A DNA stretch of 64,000 bases, taken from Apophysomyces variabilis. Lineage: Eukaryota > Mucoromycota > Mucoromycetes > Mucorales > Mucoraceae. The stretch is from the NCBI GenBank assembly GCA_002749535.1, contig MZZL01000408.1, positions 2,248,631 through 2,312,630 on the forward strand, given 5' to 3'. The position numbers and the translations under genes are program-made. Position 1 is the first letter of the stretch. Each line of letters starts with the position of its first letter. Positions 47,786 to 59,606 of the stretch are shown piece by piece. The notes beneath the pieces are model-generated. The model searched no databases, was not told the DNA's origin, and worked only from the letters and a program-made list of their open reading frames with translations.

Positions 47786-48192
47786 TGTTAGAGACAAATG
47801 AGATAAAAGAAAATCGGACAATAGAATCCTTTGAGACTGAGTCGAGATTGTTTTTTTTTATCATTATGTTTTCACGACTATTTATATGTTGTCTCTAAAT
47901 GTAAGTGTATGCGTTGTGTAATGTGTTGTTCTATGTGTTGTCTCTATAGATGCTGTGTAGATCTATGAGGATAGAGAAATGTAAAGAAAGAGGGAAAGAA
48001 CCACCTTGCATAGATTAAACTGTACACTTAGTTTGATACATGATGCATATAGTAAGATGGTCTGATCGTCTTTATACTGCGTAAAGGAGAGAGCTACATT
48101 GCATGTAAAATACGATGATCCATATACCAAATTGGGAAACTGTATTGTAGTCCCGCTATTAAGGTGTATAACGACATACTAGCTATACGACA
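47786..48192. repeat. LTR-like direct repeat, right copy
   Basis: 407-base partner of 46913-47318, same orientation, same TG..CA ends. High identity implies recent origin or recent gene conversion. Confidence 0.75.
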
Positions 48193-49116
48193 TATTCAAC
48201 GTCTCTGCCTCCGCCAATCAAGATCATATACCTGGATATGTAGCCCACTTCATTGAAATGACTTGATATGCAAAACCAGCCAATTACCACCCAAGTTTCG
48301 AACGCCTTGGATGGAAAGATATCTGTTTCCGTTGATAATATGATATGACCCCTTCAACTCGATAGGTTCATTTGTTATTTGTTTACAAGATTAGGATCAT
48401 AGTAGAAGATAATAGGGCTACGATTTCAGGGTCAAAGTTGATATTAGGGTTCCACACAGTTTGGTTCTTCTTGGTTCTTTGCTGGAACTGAGTCCAATTA
48501 AACTAAAAAGGAAATAAAAGAAGACCATATAATGATCTTTTTTATTGCAAAAAAGGAGTATAGAACCTTACATAGGATAGTTATGGTAAAAGAGAGAGTT
48601 TCCTGTAGAAAGTATGGTCATTATAGTTTGAAAAGTGCTTATTTCAGAATTTGCTTAACATTTTCACTCATCTATAATTAACCAAGATGAACTTTCATTT
48701 TGATGCCTTACTGATTCGTTCTGATGATGAAATGAGCAGCATTTCATTATTACTAATTTCTCTAAGGATGTCTGTAAATCGGGTAGCTATTCTACAGATT
48801 TCAACACTATTTGAATGTTGCTTTTCAGCATCGCATTTACTTCCATACAATTATAATCAATAAGACTAATGTTTATAAACTAATTAATACTTTTAAATTT
48901 AAATCATGCTTTTCTTTAAAATAAATCAGAACCAATTCAGAACTTTGAAAATTAGCGTCAAGAGAAAAATAGTTTTGGTTCTTCAGATCTGTTCTGCCTC
49001 TTCAGTTCTTTTGCAATACTCTACGGTTCTGTTTGGTTTAGTTACAGTTGTTTAATTTTGAGTTATCTTTTAAGTCTCATCTTTAAGAAGATCAAATTTT
49101 GCAAGCGAAAATTGCA
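48193..49116. other. Intergenic, AT-rich
   Basis: Very AT-rich DNA with no recognisable gene; TTGGTTCTTC-like words recur near 48465-48480 and 48970-49030. Confidence 0.5.
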
Positions 49117-49198
49117 GCAGATTTGGCCGAGTGGTCTAAGGCGGTACGTTCAGGTCGTACTCACGAAAGTGGCGAGAGTTCGAATCTCTCAGTCTGCA
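49117..49198 (+). tRNA. tRNA-Leu(CAG): tRNA-Leu (anticodon CAG)
   Basis: A full cloverleaf is visible: acceptor GCAGATT pairs with AGTCTGC (one G-U), the D-arm starts TGGCCGAGTGG, and the anticodon arm GTACG-TTCAGGT-CGTAC puts CAG at 49151-49153. A long variable arm (type II, expected for Leu) and a T-arm GAGTTCGAATCTC follow. The discriminator base is A. No intron. Box A and box B promoters are internal. Confidence 0.96.
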
Positions 49199-50676
49199 TT
49201 TTGCTCCGGTCGGAAATTTTTGGCTTGACCAATCATATCCGAGAACAGAAGAAGTGTCGTAGCAGGTTTTCCTTTTTACTACCTTTTTGCCTGATTTGGA
49301 GCGCGTCAGTGCTACCTTCCACCATGGTGTGTCAATTGCTCTCAACGTGAGTCATGAACGACTATGGTTAGTCAAGAACATAATCCTTCATGACTCATTG
49401 TCGATCAAGTTATAGAAATAATTTAGTATAAATATCATAGACGCAGAAAGCAATAAAGATTATCATTCGTTTTATTCTTCATTTCTTGTTTGTTATATCT
49501 CTTGCTATTCAACTGAACTTCCGTGGCCATTGATTGGATCAGCCAAAAAGAAGTACGACAGAAGGGTCTGCCTTTCCGTGTCCCGTCATTGCTGTGGCCA
49601 TCTGTATTTTACGGTTGTTTACAGTCCGTTTATGCAATCTGAAATAGAGAAAAGGATATAGCTACGAGAGCGATCAGCAGCAACAAACGATTATCTCTGT
49701 TAATTTTCTTTTTTAACTTGTATTATGCTAGTGTTCCAAACTATCGGTCCACTGCATCTTATATGAGATTAAGAACTACGAGTTTGCCATCAACTGGTCG
49801 AACTTTTCCAGGTTATCTCAGTAAGTAATAGTAGACATTGGTCGGAATAGCGTGTGAAGACAAGATTGCAAGAGTTAATGGGACAAAACATAAGGTTAGT
49901 TCTTTTTTGTATTGCCGTGTTTAAAATTCTTCTGGTTCTATGTTTTGCTGTCCAGACCACCATCGATTGAAGCGCAAGGCATTCATAAACTCTAATGATT
50001 CGTCGTTTCAAACCATTGCTCATGTTATTGAGTCGCAATTCTTTCTTCAAAAGATAACGTTCACTTGCTTTGCTTATATGAATATCCTCATTTGGAAGCT
50101 ATATGCAGTGATCCAAGTTGCGTAACTATGAATCTTCTTAGCTTATAAATTTTTTACGTTCACATCATTACGTCTACTGTTTCATGTAATGTAGTAATAA
50201 GTGTTCAATATTCGGTCTGGACAATGTGAAGTACGGCAAGGCGAGGGCTGATTCTGTGCTACGGTGTGCCACTAAAGTGAGTACAATATTTAAAGTTAGA
50301 GGTACATTTAGAGCAGATTACGCTCCGCTTTTTTCCAGTGTTATATTCTAGCCAAAGGTATCCTTAATCAGTACAGACAGAGAGCTGTAGCATACGTACG
50401 AATACAGAGAAGGTCGAAGCTCAAGTCTTCTACACTCGCAGGTATCTCCATACAGATAAGAAAACGACTTTGCAGACGAAACTATAGTAGAAGTTTATTA
50501 ATCCTATTACCCATAGAGAGCATCTTGTCATCGTGTAGCAAAGGAATAAGATTGGTCAGACTTTGCCTCGACATAACAGAGTTCAAAACAATAATCAAAA
50601 CATAATCATGCCGTGAAGGTAGTTTATAATAGGAGTTTTTCACATTTACAACGCAATAAGCTATACAATATTTTTG
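49199..50676. other. Intergenic between tRNA and P450 gene 2
   Basis: T-rich DNA follows the tRNA, which may terminate Pol III. No gene recognised; frames overlapping the tRNA are spurious. Confidence 0.5.
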
Positions 50677-52664
50677 TTACTGTCTTCTTTTGAAGTTTAT
50701 CTGAAGATTTTGTGCGGTCACGACAGGCCCGTTATTAGTGACCAGCCCATGCTTGTGGATGGAGTTTTCGGGAAGATCCCAAGTATATCTTCTCACTGAC
50801 ACAATAACAGGTAAGTTACACTGAAAGCTTGGAGAACGAAAATTACTTACAGAACATCGACAAAGCCACGCGTTGTGCAGTCAAGTTGAAATTTTTGCCT
50901 ACACAATAATGTTCTCCTTCACTGAGAGGCAACCAGCCATTCACTGACATGCTTTCTGCTTCACCACCAGGCAGATATCTATCGCAGCGGAATTCTTTGC
51001 TGTCTTTCCATACACGGTCGCTATGATGGATACCGTAAATACTCATACCAACGGGTGTACCCTTTGGTATGAGGACACCATCCAACTCGGTGTCAACCTT
51101 AGCAACACGCGGAAGGATCTCCGTAACTGGTCCATACAAGCGAAGTGACTGGGTACGATATCAGCCAATATGGCAAAAAGAAAACACTGTTACCTCCTTA
51201 ATCACAAGGTTAAGATAGTCCAGCTGGTTAAGTTGCTCTTCCCGTGGTATTGCGTCTACCGGGTCGTTACCAAAGATCCGAAGCACCTCTTCTCTGGCTT
51301 TTTCTTGCACATCCTATGCTGTAAGGTTAATTCATTTTGCTTGCTCAGAGATGTGTGTACCTGGTGGACAGCCATCGAATAGAGAGCGGCAGCGATGGAG
51401 TTTGTTGTCGTGTCGTGGCCAGCAATGAAAAAGATATTGATATCGCTCTGTAAAACCTTCTATCAGACGCGCTACAACCAATCAACCCAATTGATGGTTA
51501 CCTTAATCTCACTTGTGGAAAGATGCCCTTCTCCTTTCATCTCAGCCTCGAGCATCAAAGTAAGTAAACTCTTTTCGCTGTCGGCTGTTTGCGTGCCCTT
51601 CTTTTCTTTAAGCGCCAAGCGCTTCGTGTCGATAAGGTCGACCATCATTGCAGCATACTGAGCAATATCCTTATGTACTTGCTTTCTTTTCGGGAACAAC
51701 CATAGCATTTTTTGATCTAGGAATGGGAGTAGATAGAAGAAGGCATCATGCATGCCTGCACGAATATTGGCATAGATTCGGAACCATGTGCCATTCGGGT
51801 TGTCCAGAGCGTTAAAATCAAAGTCTATGAATGAGGTATCAGATAAGCATGTTTTGGGATTTAGCTTACCCATGAAAGCATGCCCTTCTGCATCAAGTAC
51901 AGTTCTATCCAAAAGATTAACCACGTCAAACCTTTCTCCACCTTTGTCAATGATTTCGAACAATTTCAAAAAAGAACGACCGAAGTGATTCCCAGGCTTG
52001 CATTGAGCAAACGCAGGTTTTACCAACTAAAAGTGAAAGCTAATAAGAAGCAAAACACAAAGAAAGAAACAGCGGTGAAGACGTACGCGACGATGCTTTT
52101 CCCATACAGCGCCATCATATAGCAAGATGTTAGGACCACCAACTTGGTCAATATTTACTGTGCCTTCTCTTCCCGCCTCAATCGTAGTTTTTTGCCAGAC
52201 GTCTAACAAGAACATCCGTATAAGATAATCCTAGTGTCACTTCCAAGTTGTTTTACCTAGCTCATATAATATCTTTCGAGCAGGGCTGGGGTTTAGCAGA
52301 TAAAGTTCCCATCCTGCACGGCCTGGGCGCTATGGGAAAAAAGAACTTTTTGTTATGACCGTTCATGCGCCTTTGTTATCTATTTATTTTGTACCAGTTG
52401 CATTTGGGGCAAGTTTTTGTTTCGCAATAGTGGTTGGACGTAGTCATCGTTGAAACTCGCAATGGATTGCTTCTTGAATAGCAAGCTACTGAAGAAACTG
52501 AATTTGTTGATATATGGAATATGTCGTAAATGCTTCGGCGGACGAGAGATCTTGTCATATACAAAATAAAGCGCAACCAAAACTACAGCTGCTCCTATGG
52601 AGACACGTTTGGTGTTATCCTGTAGAATCGCTTCGGATAATTCAGCAAAGTGATCTGTCAACAT
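50677..52664 (-). CDS. Cytochrome P450 monooxygenase 2
   Basis: Exons (-): 52664-52395, 52329-52257, 52202-52087, 52026-51870, 51824-51502, 51447-51361, 51313-51194, 51148-50851, 50795-50677; 520 aa. An N-terminal helix (VSIGAAVVLVALYFVYDK) is followed by PPKHLRHIPYI. The I-helix has AGHDTTN, ExxR is KESLRLYG, and the haem region reads LSEGEHYCVG, keeping Cys and both Gly but with Leu where Phe is usual. Intron 4 (51825-51869, 45 nt) is a multiple of three without stop. Exon lengths match the P450s at 53940-55931 and 63180, so all three are one subfamily; resemblance to Mucoromycota CYP509-type enzymes is a guess. Substrate unknown. Confidence 0.9.
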
Positions 52665-53939
52665 GGCTAACAGAGAGAAAGTAGTCGAAGAAAGATAATA
52701 ACAAAAACCCTCGACATTTAAAGTATTGCGGGACAAGACTGCTACTACCGTTGTCGCATAGACGAAACGCCAACAAAACATGTGATTTGATGTAAAGGTG
52801 AGCTATGCCGCCCGTAATCAAAGCCGATGTCACACATAGTGGTGCGAACTCTGGTATTCCCTTCCCGGAATTAAATTGAACAAGGGCAAAATGGATGCTC
52901 TCTCACTTGCCAGAATATGGGAGAAAACCGACGTGTTGCGCCACAATCACTCGGAAGGACATCCGAGCTATACGAGGTATTTCCTTTCTTGCATGGAGCC
53001 GAGCACACAAGGGCGCTTAAGCTTTCAACTGCCGCAGGCAATGACAACCTTAATCTTTGCTAGGGAAACAATCTTCTTTTGTAGCAAAACCTGCCTCCTG
53101 CTTCGTTTACAATCATGAGCAAGGCAGACTATTTTATGATTATATGAAATGGATACTAAGTGTAGCGTGTCCATATGATTCCAATAAACCCTTAGGATGC
53201 TGTCTCAGATGCTGCTATGCACATGGGGTGGCTCGCGTGATGATTGTTATCAGACTAATTGCAGTAACAGCTCTGTGCTCCAAGACCCTTTGCAGTAGTG
53301 ATTATTGATGCAGAAAGCTTTCCATTCTTACCCCGAGATAAACTTATTCTTTGAAGAAGCTATTAAGCTGTCTATAAAGGAGTAACAAAGCTTTAATATG
53401 CGCAACTTCTTGCAAGGTTTTACTTAGAATAAGAATAGAAACCCGCAAATTACCATTGTACATATAGATCGTGCAATCCTTTGTTATGAAGCAAGCAAAG
53501 TTTAATGCGAAGCTTTCGGAATATAAGGTCCGCTGTAATAAAAATTCTACCACAAGTATAGTATTTGCGTCCATGGCAGATATACAGTTTGGCAAAGTTC
53601 TGAATATGACAGCTTCCCTCCAGTGAAATAGAACAGCACATTGGCAAAGATTCCCATACAGCTGAATCTGATGGACGTTGAGAAACATCTTGCCATTATC
53701 ATGTCCCGCAATCAATCTCTTTCACGCGCTGTCGTGGTGCAAATCTTCCATCGCTTTGTCTTTTTAGCATTAATTTATTTGTGAGAGAAAGTTATCTTAA
53801 GCTTGTAGCGCGAAACCAAATCAGGTGTGTCTGCATTGATGGTCACCGAAGTGGGATTACGGCTACATGTTATTGAAACTGAATTGTATTGCCGGCAGCT
53901 GGCCCTGTCTGGACCTTGCTATTGTCACGTTGGATCACA
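52665..53939. other. Intergenic between two P450 genes
   Basis: Spacer between two same-strand P450 genes. Open frames here have no recognisable domain; the left part is the probable promoter of P450 gene 2. Confidence 0.5.
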
Positions 53940-55931
53940 TCAATATCTCTCTTCAAATACAATGCTCAAGTTAATTGCACGCACACCAACTCCATTATTG
54001 GTAAAGACTTTATCGTGATGTATCGATTCTTGCGGGAGTTTCCAAGTATACTTTCTCACTAAGCGACGGTAAGCGTTAATAAGAGCTGTAAAGCTTTCTT
54101 AAAAAAACTTACATAGCAGAGACAATACGACTTGTTGTTGAGCCAGTGAAAACTTCATGCCTACACATTGCCTTCCACCTAATCCAAAAGGAACCCAAGC
54201 TGTATTCCACTTTTGCCGTTCCGTCTCATCGTCAGACTCAAAGCGCTCTGGATCAAAGTTATCTGGGTTCTTCCATAGTGCGGGATTGTAATGTAAGTCG
54301 TACGGGCTAATGTAGATGACAGAGCCTTTTGGAATAAAAGTCCCTGAAAGCACAGTGTCAACTGTTGCTACACGGGGTATCGCACCCGTCAAAGGACAAT
54401 GTATCCGCAGTGTCTGCACAGAGTCATTCAACTACAGTTGGTGGCGCGAAATGCGCGTACCTCTTTTATGACTATATTAATATAGTCCATTTGCTGCACC
54501 TGTTCTATGGTAGGCAACACATCCTTTCCATCGCCAAGGATTCTGATCGATTCTTCTCTCGCTTTTTGTTGTATATTCTAATGCACGTGCATAGACATTT
54601 GATCAGATTTAGTAAAAAATCAAGGCTTATTCACTCACTTGATTAACAGCCAGGTGGTAGATCGCAAATGCAAGCGCGTTCGAAGTTGTTCCGTGACCAG
54701 CGAGGAAAAGCAATTTAAGGTTACTCTACGAGACATTCCTTTTCAATAAATTTTCCACTGGTTGCATACACTTACCTTTAGCTCTTGTTTAGAAAACAGC
54801 TCCTTTTCGTCTATCTCCTTTTCCAGCATCAAAGTCAAAAAGTCTTTTTCGTTATTTTCGACAGTAGTTAATACTGGACTTTGCAAAGTCCTACGCCTAT
54901 CATCAATGACATTGTCCAGCATCTTATTCAATCGACCAAGGCTTTCATGAGCTAGTTTGCGTCTAGGAAACAGCCATCGGAGCTGTTGATCAAGGATTGG
55001 AAAGTCGTAAAAAAGATTTTCGAACAATGCATGCTGAATACGATCATATACGAGAACCCATTCATTGTTTCTGTCCTTAATTGCTCCAAAATCAAAGCCT
55101 AACGAATAATATGTGAGGTCCTTTTTGGTAGCTTGTGCATGTATCCTTACAGAAGCCAGTTTTTCCCAACACATCTAATGCGTAACGTTCCATTAGATCA
55201 ACGATATCGACCGTATTGCCTTGCTCTTTGATAGATGCGAATACATCAAAAATAAGCTGCCCAAAGACGTTAAGGGGCATGGATTGATGGAAAGCAGGAT
55301 TGACAATCTAAAGAAGTGTAAGAATTTTTCTTACCACAACACAAGCAAAGCTACCTTTCGCTGCCTCCTCCATGCTTCACCATTCAATACTAAGATATTT
55401 GAGCCACCGTAGAATTTAGCATTGATTGTGTCCTCCTTTCCACTTTGGATATCTGCCTTGGGAAACAAATCTTTTGAAATTGTGTGGAAAGTTTGGCATA
55501 AGTAATAAGACTCGTTTGACCATTACCTGATTTATATAAGACGACTTTTACACTTTCCGGATCCGCAACTCGGATCAACCACCCTAATCTTCCTGGTATC
55601 TGCAAACGGTGAGTGAACGACCGAAACAAGACTGTTTGACTCGTATTACAAGAAAAATCCCGTTGGAGGAGGCTTTTCCTCCATCGCTAATCAAAGGGCG
55701 CACATGTTTTTTGTGGAATTCGGCTACTGGGAGGTTAGAATCCCTTAGAAACTCCCAGTAGCCTATGTATGGTATGTGGCGTAAAGACCTAGGTGGTTTC
55801 ATTATCTTATCGTAAAGGATGAAAGCTGTTGTCAAAGTAACTGCCACTGTGATCGTAATGCGACGGTTTTTCTCATTGAAATATGAGACGAAGGATTCAG
55901 CTATAGAGTTCAGTTGTATTTGAGAGAACAT
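53940..55931 (-). CDS. Cytochrome P450 monooxygenase 3
   Basis: Exons (-): 55931-55650, 55599-55527, 55470-55355, 55307-55151, 55098-54776, 54725-54639, 54577-54461, 54413-54113, 54058-53940; 524 aa. Hydrophobic anchor (ITITVAVTLTTAFILYDK) then PPRSLRHIPYIGYW. The I-helix motif is AGHGTTS; ExxR (KETLRIHCP) is rebuilt across intron 7; the PERF motif is FDPERF; the haem motif FGLGGRQCVG is canonical. Exons 2-6 and 9 have lengths identical to P450 gene 2 (73, 116, 157, 323, 87, 119), showing a tandem duplication origin. ER location expected, substrate unknown. Confidence 0.92.
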
Positions 55932-57308
55932 GAAGACATAAACAAATCATGAGAAATCTATCGTTTATATGCAAGTTTGTGTGCTTAGGCGCATAAACAG
56001 ATGCATGTGCCGTCACCAGGTTGATGTCACGTGTCAAAACTATGAGCTCTTTCCTGCTAGGCTTGCTGTCAAAAGATGCTAATATGTCCATCGAAAATCG
56101 TGCTTACTAACTGGTTTAAAGGGTACGTTAATTGTACCATTTACTTTAACCTTCAAGTTACCGATAGACTTGTCCACAAGCGAAAGTATGACAAACTTCT
56201 TGCATTCTCCATTTATCGCTGTAACACGCGCTGGGCGTCAGTTTCTCACGCTTTCCGAGCTGATCGTTTAGCCTAATTCATGTCCATCTTTTACTACAGC
56301 GCGCCGTTAGAGGTTAAGCATTCTATTGATGGTGTTCAAAAACGCAGCCAGTGTTATATGAATCAGTTAAATACTAAATTGTGCATCAGAGTGAGCATAT
56401 GTTACACTAGAATAACTTTGTCATGAGAATGAATAAATCACGATGGAAAGATTAGAAATTAGTTACGCAGTAGCAATATGTATGCCTAGTTTACCAAGAC
56501 TTATCTTGAAGACTCATCTCAGCTGGCTCCATAGAGCTCAGTAAGTGACAAATCAATACACTAGGCCACTGTTTGTTGTAACGGAAAAGAACTCGTTAGG
56601 TAAGCCATAATGCTACGAATTGATGGACGGTATTTAAAAACTTGCCGATGGTCAGCATGATATAGCCATAATCAAGTTGCTCTTCTTGGGTAGGGACAAC
56701 TGCATGCCGTTTCAAACTGGAAGCCTTGTTTACGAAGACTGTTATTATTTCATCATAGTATATGTGATTGAAACTACCGGGCAGGGGATTTTAGACGTAT
56801 GAAGAATGAATACGGTCACCATCAACTTGTAGTTGGCACCGAGAAGCTGTCGGCTTGCGGCATTAAGATTAATGAGGAGTACCTTCGAAACCTTGTCTGC
56901 TCTGTTTGTGAGTAAAATCGGAAAGACATTGAAAGACGGTCGTTTTATTATCGATATAACCATTTTTACCGAGAAATGGCCCTACGTTTGATGAATATTC
57001 CGGCCAGTGTTATACCAATAAAACTTTGTCAAGTATTGGGAATACTAATGCTCATATGCCTAGGTTTGGTATACCAGTTACCTGGGCCAAAATATAGGAT
57101 ATTGAAAAATACAACGTAAGCCCAAAATATCCTGTTTAGCATCAAAAAGTTGAATTTCCTTAATGTAGGAATAATAGACTAAAGTTTCAAACAATGCGGG
57201 CCTTAACGAAGGGAATAAAAAAAGGTACATTGTTCTTTTTTAATGTAGAGTGCTAATTAATTAAGTTGTAGTTGTAGCAGAAAAAAAATACAAAATTCGC
57301 CCTATCTT
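55932..57308. other. Intergenic between P450 gene 3 and the phosphatase gene
   Basis: Promoter side of P450 gene 3 (a TATAAA on minus lies at 55964-55969, rather close to the start codon) and 3' side of the phosphatase. No gene recognised. Confidence 0.5.
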
Positions 57309-59606
57309 TTATCTCAGAGCAGCAGTTGCAGCTGTAGGAACACCGGTTTCTTGAGGTGATTGTTGCCACGCGTATTCCAACTGCTGTAACGTCCGAGTGA
57401 ACTCGGGGCTCGGCATGGCGGAAGACTGCCAGTCCGTCTCCATGAAACTACTGACCCGTCCATGAACACGTCCTTCCATTTTCATCAATTCGGCAATGAA
57501 GCCGATATTGGGCGATATGTTCGGTCTTGCTTTGATTACGTGCCGATAGGCTTGCTTGAGCGTCCAGCGTTCCGATGCAACCAAATAAGCTAGGATAGCT
57601 GTAACTGATCGCGATTTTCCTGCTTTGCAATGTACATAAATCGGCTCATGGTTTCGCTTAGCATCCTCTATATGAACGTTACACGAATCAATACATTGGA
57701 CATTAGCAAACGATATGCAAGAATCATTACCAATAAAACACACTGCTTCCATCATAACCCAATCAATGTTCTTCATTTCAACAGTATCTCGTGCCGCGAT
57801 CTTGCGGTACATCATTTTTTCTTGTAGTCCTTCAACATCGTCATTGCATTCTTCGGCCATGTTAAGAATACGTCGGATTTGCCTTGCCTCCAATTGTTCA
57901 GCCTGCTCGACATTCTCTATTTCTGGCCCAACAAACAGAAAACCAGGAATGATTTCAGAGATCACAAAATCAAAATCGGATTCTGTAAGCGGTGAGCAGT
58001 TTGTAAGGAAAGCGGTCTCGTCATCCTCAATCACTCTGGCTAGCATTGACCCACACTCTTCCGAGTGAGACATGAGCGGCTGTGATTGTGAAGATTGAGG
58101 TAGGATAAAACTATCCTTGATCGGGGTCGTCAGCTCCCCCTTGCCTACTCCAGAAGCTTGTGATCTTCTGTTAGCCCGACGCGCCAGCGCGTTGGCGTTG
58201 TTGACCCTTGCTGCTTGTGTATCTAGACTGAAAAGGCTTGTACGTCGATTCAAACCATTTTTATCGTTACGTGCAGATCCCATCGTATAGCTCATTGATC
58301 GGCGTGGAAGAGTGGTCTCCTTGTCTGTTGCATCGCTGCAACCGTCTTCTGCTCCTTCGGCAAGATACTGACCATGCTTTTCGAATGCTTTAAACCCTCC
58401 TACAAGATAATATGTCTTTCCTGTCATGGCCCGATCTACCACATTGAGCAAAGTCCATGCTTGCGATACTTGATGTGGATCCATCTCTTCGTCGTAAACT
58501 ACCCATATAGGTAGATTTAACTTGTCACCTCTGCTGTTTCTCTTTGCTGCTGCTTCAGTCGCTTTTTGCTCTAGTATCGACGACGTATGTGGTGTAGGAG
58601 CAGATATCGGGGATATCTGTCGGTGACTGTATCGCTCTCGTCCTTCCGCTGTGGTAATGAAATTCTCAAGATTAAAGTTTGATACGGTACCACGTTGGTA
58701 CCGCTTAATCAGTAGCGAAGGCAGATTCACATTAAGAGAATCCCGTATACGACACTTCTGATAGTCCATCAAGTTCCGTACATCGATTAACATGACATTT
58801 TGATTTGTGGCAAGCATTTCTATTAGTTTGTCAGGTTCGAGTGGTGTTCCTTCGATAGTGTTTGAAGGGTATTTAACATGGGTCGAAGTTGAATGATGAC
58901 GAGTTAACATGAGTTTCGGTTGAGGTGAAGGCTGATGGCTCAACGACCTTTGTGGGATTAATGATGGCCCAGGTGCTGGCAAAGGACGTTTAGGGAGTTC
59001 CAAAGAAGATAGTTCTGTGACGCTCAGACGATTCACACCGTCTGTAATATGCCCAAACGTATAAGAATGGCGCTTATTTCTTCCAGCTTTGGCTCTTTTA
59101 CTACTTGGCATATGTTCTTCTAGACGGACAGCGGCGGCCAGGTATTGTTCAGCCGAATGCCGCTTGAGAGATTTTGATGTGCTGAGGAAATTAAACTGTG
59201 CAGTAAAATCAAAGTTGTTGTCCAACGTCTCCTTTGGTCTGCCTGCAGTTGTTAGGGCTGGGGTCGATGCAGTAGCAGCAGGTCTCGGATTATCATCGGT
59301 GTTTGGTTGCAGATATGAAATATCGGTCTGTGCGGGTGGCGTCTGCTCCTCGTTATGTTCGCCTATACTCTTACTTACAATATGTACTGTTGCAAGCGTA
59401 ATGTTGGGTAATGAAGATGAGTGTCGAGGCTGCACTAGGCCAGCTGTTGTAGACGTGTCCTGCCGTCGCTCAGCGTGCCATGCTTTCTTTGTCAAAGCAT
59501 GTGGTAGTTTGCGCAACAAAGTGCCCGCCAAGCTGGTCTTCTTTGCGTTTGACTGGCTCGAATTATCCTCGAGACGTTTCGCTTTTCGATACCGGTCGAA
59601 GAGCAT
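57309..59606 (-). CDS. Dual-specificity phosphatase with rhodanese domain (MAPK-phosphatase-like)
   Basis: Likely dephosphorylates Tyr/Thr residues of MAP kinases. Exons (-): 59606-57731 and 57667-57309, 744 aa. The intron at 57668-57730 (63 nt) is a multiple of three without stop, so the locus reads as one uninterrupted frame; removing it restores VCFIEDAKRNHEPIYVHCKA. Residues up to about 240 are Ser/Pro-rich. A rhodanese/CDC25-like domain (VMLIDVRNLMDYQKC, TYYLVGGFKAF) precedes the DSPc domain (EIIPGFLFVGPEIEN, then HCKAGKSRS with catalytic Cys codon 57627-57629). The start is chosen at MLFDRYRKAKR behind a CT-rich leader; the frame stays open to an ATG at 59819. Confidence 0.88.
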   Translation of the reverse strand: MLFDRYRKAKRLEDNSSQSNAKKTSLAGTLLRKLPHALTKKAWHAERRQDTSTTAGLVQPRHSSSLPNITLATVHIVSKSIGEHNEEQTPPAQTDISYLQPNTDDNPRPAATASTPALTTAGRPKETLDNNFDFTAQFNFLSTSKSLKRHSAEQYLAAAVRLEEHMPSSKRAKAGRNKRHSYTFGHITDGVNRLSVTELSSLELPKRPLPAPGPSLIPQRSLSHQPSPQPKLMLTRHHSTSTHVKYPSNTIEGTPLEPDKLIEMLATNQNVMLIDVRNLMDYQKCRIRDSLNVNLPSLLIKRYQRGTVSNFNLENFITTAEGRERYSHRQISPISAPTPHTSSILEQKATEAAAKRNSRGDKLNLPIWVVYDEEMDPHQVSQAWTLLNVVDRAMTGKTYYLVGGFKAFEKHGQYLAEGAEDGCSDATDKETTLPRRSMSYTMGSARNDKNGLNRRTSLFSLDTQAARVNNANALARRANRRSQASGVGKGELTTPIKDSFILPQSSQSQPLMSHSEECGSMLARVIEDDETAFLTNCSPLTESDFDFVISEIIPGFLFVGPEIENVEQAEQLEARQIRRILNMAEECNDDVEGLQEKMMYRKIAARDTVEMKNIDWVMMEAVCFIGNDSCISFANVQCIDSCNVHIEDAKRNHEPIYVHCKAGKSRSVTAILAYLVASERWTLKQAYRHVIKARPNISPNIGFIAELMKMEGRVHGRVSSFMETDWQSSAMPSPEFTRTLQQLEYAWQQSPQETGVPTAATAALR

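Noticed and set aside
49099..49350. Protein frames on both strands across the tRNA
   Set aside because: They overlap a complete tRNA-Leu cloverleaf and have no coding support.
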